Source of the DNA: JAAZNO01 sp012798275
GTDB lineage: Bacteria > Chloroflexota > Anaerolineae > B4-G1 > SLSP01
NCBI GenBank assembly: GCA_035347995.1
Contig: DAOPQD010000049.1
Coordinates: 1-24,110, forward strand
Length of the DNA stretch: 24,110 nt
Direction of reading: 5' to 3'
Made by a program: the position numbers and the translations under genes. Below the pieces are notes generated by a model. The model saw only the letters and a list, made by a program, of their open reading frames with translations. It did not search any database and was not told the origin of the DNA. How positions within the stretch are numbered: position 1 is the stretch's first letter; every line of letters begins with the position of its first letter. Below are positions 21,604-24,110 of this stretch, piece by piece.

Positions 21604-24039
21604 ATGAACCGACATTGGGAAACCCTTGAATTTCCGAAAATCCTGGCGCGGCTGGCGAAGTACACCGACTTCTCTGCTGGCGCCGAACTGGCGTTGGCGC
21701 TGACACCGGCGCCGGATTACCGCGAGGCGCGGGAACGGCTGACGCTCACCGCCGAAGCGCGCGCGCTGTTTGTGGCGCGTCCGGATTTCGCCCTGGGCGG
21801 CATCACCGATATTCGCCCCTGGGTGGAGCAGGCGCGCCACGAGGTGCTGATCATGCCGCGCGAGATGCTGCAGGTGCGGGACACCCTGCTCGGCGCGGAG
21901 CGGGTCTATCGGGTGCTCACCCGCCTGGAGTCGCAGTTTCCCCACCTGGCGGATATTGCCTGGCGGATCACGCCGCAGCCGCAGCTGGTCACGGCCATCA
22001 ACCGGGTCCTCGACGAGCGCGGCGAGGTCCGCGATACCGCTTCGCCGGAGCTGGCGCGCATCCGCCATGACCTGCGGGTGACGCAGGAGCGCATCCAGGA
22101 ACGCTTGCGGCGGATGGTGGCCTCGCCGGAAATCGCGCGCTATCTGCAGGATACGGTGATCACCCGCCGCGAGGGACGTTTTGTCATTCCGGTCCAGGCC
22201 AACTTCAAGGGACAGGTCCCCGGCGTGGTGCACGATCGCTCGGCAACCGGCATGACCTTGTTCATGGAGCCGCTGGCGGTGGTGGAACTCAACAACGCCC
22301 TGCGGGAGCTCACTCTGGCCGAGGAGGAGGAAGTCTACCGCATTCTCGCCGCGTTGAGCCGTGAGGTGGCGGACGCCGGCATGGCGCTCGATGCTTTGAT
22401 CGCGGCCCTGGCGGAGCTCGACCTGGCGCTGGCGCTGGCGCGCTACGCCGAGGAGCTCCAGGCCACGCAGCCGGAGCTGCTACCCCTGCCGCATCCCTCG
22501 CCCGAAGTGACCGGGGACAATTACAGCGCCGGCGCGGTCCTGCGGCTTGAAGGGGCGCGGCATCCCCTGCTCGATCCGCAGAAGGTCGTGCCGGTGGACA
22601 TCGTGCTCAACCCGGAGACGCACATCCTCATCGTCACCGGGCCGAATACGGGCGGCAAGACGGTTTCGCTCAAAACGGCGGGGTTGTTGGTGCTGATGGC
22701 GCAATCTGGAATGCACCTTCCTGCCGACGCCGGTTCGGCCCTCTCATATTTTGAGGCGGTCTACGCCGACATCGGGGACGAGCAATCCATCGAACAGAGC
22801 CTCTCGACCTTCTCCTCGCATCTGGCGAACATCGTCTCTTTCCTTGAGCGGATAGATTACCGCGCTCTGGTCTTGCTGGACGAGCTCGGCGCCGGCACGG
22901 ACCCGGCGGAGGGTTCGGCGCTGGCGCGGGCGCTGCTGGAGCACATCCGCAAGCGCCGGGGGATGGCGTTTGTGGCGACGCACTACCCCGAGTTGAAGCT
23001 GTACGCGCACAACACGCCGGGGGTGCAGAACGCTTCGATGGAATTCGACACCGAGACCCTCGCCCCGACTTACCGGCTCATCCTGGGGCTGCCGGGACGC
23101 TCCAATGCCTTCGCCATCGCGCGGCGGCTGGGCATGCCGGAGGACGTCATCAAACTGGCGCAGGGGATGCTCTCCGGTGAGGAACTGCGCGTCGAGGACA
23201 TGTTGGAGGATCTGCACACGCTGCGCCTCGAAGCGGTCCGCGCGCGGGATGCCGCCCGGCAGGCACGTCATGAGGCGCAGGTGCTGGGCACGAATCTCCG
23301 CAAGCGGCTTGCCGGCATCGAGGAGGAACGGCACGTCATCCTGCAAGAGGCCCGGGATCTTGCCGACGCCGAGGTCGAGGCGGTACGGCAGGAGCTCGAG
23401 GAGGTGCGGCGACGGCTGCGCGTAGAGCCTTCGCGCGTGACGCGGGATACCCTGGCGCAGGTCGTTGCCGGGGCGACGGCGGATCTGGCAGAGGTCGCCG
23501 GTCGGACGTCAGACCTCGTCCAGGAGTCGCTGGGCGATGCGGCACTGGAGGCGGCGCTCGAGCCGATGGCGGAAGCCGCTGTCCCCGCCGGGCCACCGCG
23601 TCCTGGCGACACCGTGCGTCTGGCGACGTTGGGCCTGGAAGGGGTGCTGGTGCGCGTTGACGGGGATGAGGCACTCGTGCAGGCTGGCCCCGTGCGGACA
23701 CGGGTACCCTTCGGCTTGCTGACCCTGGTGCGCCGCGAAAAGCCCCCGGCGCCGGAGGTCTCCATCAGCGTGCCGGAGGCGGGGCCTTCGCCGGGGCTGC
23801 AACTCGATCTGCGGGGATTGACGGCGGAAGAGGCCCTGCTGCGGCTGGATCGCTATCTCGACCAGGCGGTGCGAGCGCGCTTGCCGTGGGTGCGCATCGT
23901 CCATGGGAAGGGGACGGGCACCCTGCGCCGAGAGGTGCGCCGCATGTTGGGCGAGCATCCGCTGGTGGTGAGCTACGAATCGGCGACCGAGCGCGACGGC
24001 GGTGACGGGGTCACCCTCGCGCAGCTGCTCAAGGCGTGA
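21604..24039 (+). CDS. mutS2: endonuclease MutS2 with Smr domain
   Basis: MutS2 acts on branched DNA, suppresses recombination in some bacteria, and rescues collided ribosomes in others; it lacks the mismatch-recognition domain. The 811-residue protein opens with the family start (LEFPKILARLAKYT). It has Walker A TGPNTGGKT (345-353), then DIGDEQSIEQSLSTFSSHL, Walker B with Asp426-Glu427 in LLDELGAGTDP, and a coiled-coil arm (about 540-600). The C-terminal Smr nuclease domain has LDLRGLTAEEA (734-744) and HGKGTG (767-772). All motifs are intact. No Shine-Dalgarno sequence precedes ATG 21604. A 9-codon frame from ATG 21578 ends in ATGA overlapping it, so the start may be reached by coupling or be leader-independent. 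Confidence 0.96.
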   Translation: MNRHWETLEFPKILARLAKYTDFSAGAELALALTPAPDYREARERLTLTAEARALFVARPDFALGGITDIRPWVEQARHEVLIMPREMLQVRDTLLGAERVYRVLTRLESQFPHLADIAWRITPQPQLVTAINRVLDERGEVRDTASPELARIRHDLRVTQERIQERLRRMVASPEIARYLQDTVITRREGRFVIPVQANFKGQVPGVVHDRSATGMTLFMEPLAVVELNNALRELTLAEEEEVYRILAALSREVADAGMALDALIAALAELDLALALARYAEELQATQPELLPLPHPSPEVTGDNYSAGAVLRLEGARHPLLDPQKVVPVDIVLNPETHILIVTGPNTGGKTVSLKTAGLLVLMAQSGMHLPADAGSALSYFEAVYADIGDEQSIEQSLSTFSSHLANIVSFLERIDYRALVLLDELGAGTDPAEGSALARALLEHIRKRRGMAFVATHYPELKLYAHNTPGVQNASMEFDTETLAPTYRLILGLPGRSNAFAIARRLGMPEDVIKLAQGMLSGEELRVEDMLEDLHTLRLEAVRARDAARQARHEAQVLGTNLRKRLAGIEEERHVILQEARDLADAEVEAVRQELEEVRRRLRVEPSRVTRDTLAQVVAGATADLAEVAGRTSDLVQESLGDAALEAALEPMAEAAVPAGPPRPGDTVRLATLGLEGVLVRVDGDEALVQAGPVRTRVPFGLLTLVRREKPPAPEVSISVPEAGPSPGLQLDLRGLTAEEALLRLDRYLDQAVRARLPWVRIVHGKGTGTLRREVRRMLGEHPLVVSYESATERDGGDGVTLAQLLKA

Positions 24040-24085
24040 ATTCCGCTCCGCCGAAAGGGATGGTTCAATTAGGGGCTGAAATTGG

Positions 24086-24091
24086 TTGACA
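24086..24091 (+). promoter_or_regulatory. -35-like box at the window end
   Basis: A perfect TTGACA lies at 24086-24091 after mutS2. The -10 box would fall at or beyond the window end, so this promoter cannot be confirmed. No terminator hairpin is seen between mutS2 and here. Confidence 0.35.
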
Positions 24092-24110
24092 CTTTTTGTA
24101 CCTTGAAAAA

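Noticed and set aside
1..24110. CRISPR array, transposon, prophage or defence island
   Set aside because: No regular spacer-repeat array, transposase, integrase, phage structural gene or known defence domain was found. The repeats seen are short and local.

Overview
The window is high-GC, densely coded bacterial chromosome. It looks most like Chloroflexota (Anaerolineae/Caldilineae-type). The grounds are a plant/cyanobacterial-style GlgC, a class A penicillin-binding protein with a long Ig-like tail, a topoisomerase I with a fused N-terminal zinc domain, many strong hairpins used as terminators, and housekeeping gene order resembling but not matching that of Firmicutes. That assignment is inference from protein style and was not tested by a search. 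No rRNA, tRNA, CRISPR array, transposase or phage gene was seen.

Layout. (1) 1-1462: glgC (ADP-glucose synthesis) with a good sigma70-type promoter and a 34-bp perfect palindrome as a shared terminator. (2) 1547-4106, minus strand: a complete three-gene ABC importer (ATPase, permease, lipoprotein) with overlapping genes and a promoter that would give a leaderless mRNA. (3) 4149-7200, plus strand: a P-type Ca2+-ATPase-like pump, preceded by a 37-codon open frame that overlaps its start codon and contains three 7-bp tandem repeats. (4) 7144-7483: a gene-free stretch with four hairpins between convergent genes. (5) 7484-10555, minus strand: a bifunctional class A PBP. (6) 10810-16356, plus strand: ffh, rpsP, khpA and rimM (protein targeting and ribosome maturation), then dprA, an HD-domain phosphohydrolase and a mannose-1-phosphate guanylyltransferase. 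The last three overlap by 4 bp. (7) 16367-18917: topA with its own near-consensus promoter and a terminator. (8) 18966-24039: a membrane-anchored sorbosone dehydrogenase-like beta-propeller, two adjacent CvpA-type membrane proteins, and mutS2.

Most genes are core functions: translation and SRP, DNA uptake/topology/repair, cell wall, and polysaccharide precursors. I found no clear new defence or mobile system. The best candidates for something undescribed are the coupled small ORF ahead of the cation pump, the HD-hydrolase and manC pair inserted between dprA and topA, the zinc-domain fusion on topoisomerase I, and the tandem CvpA pair upstream of mutS2. The importer substrate is also open: its binding protein has a motif unlike the usual thiamine-precursor binders.
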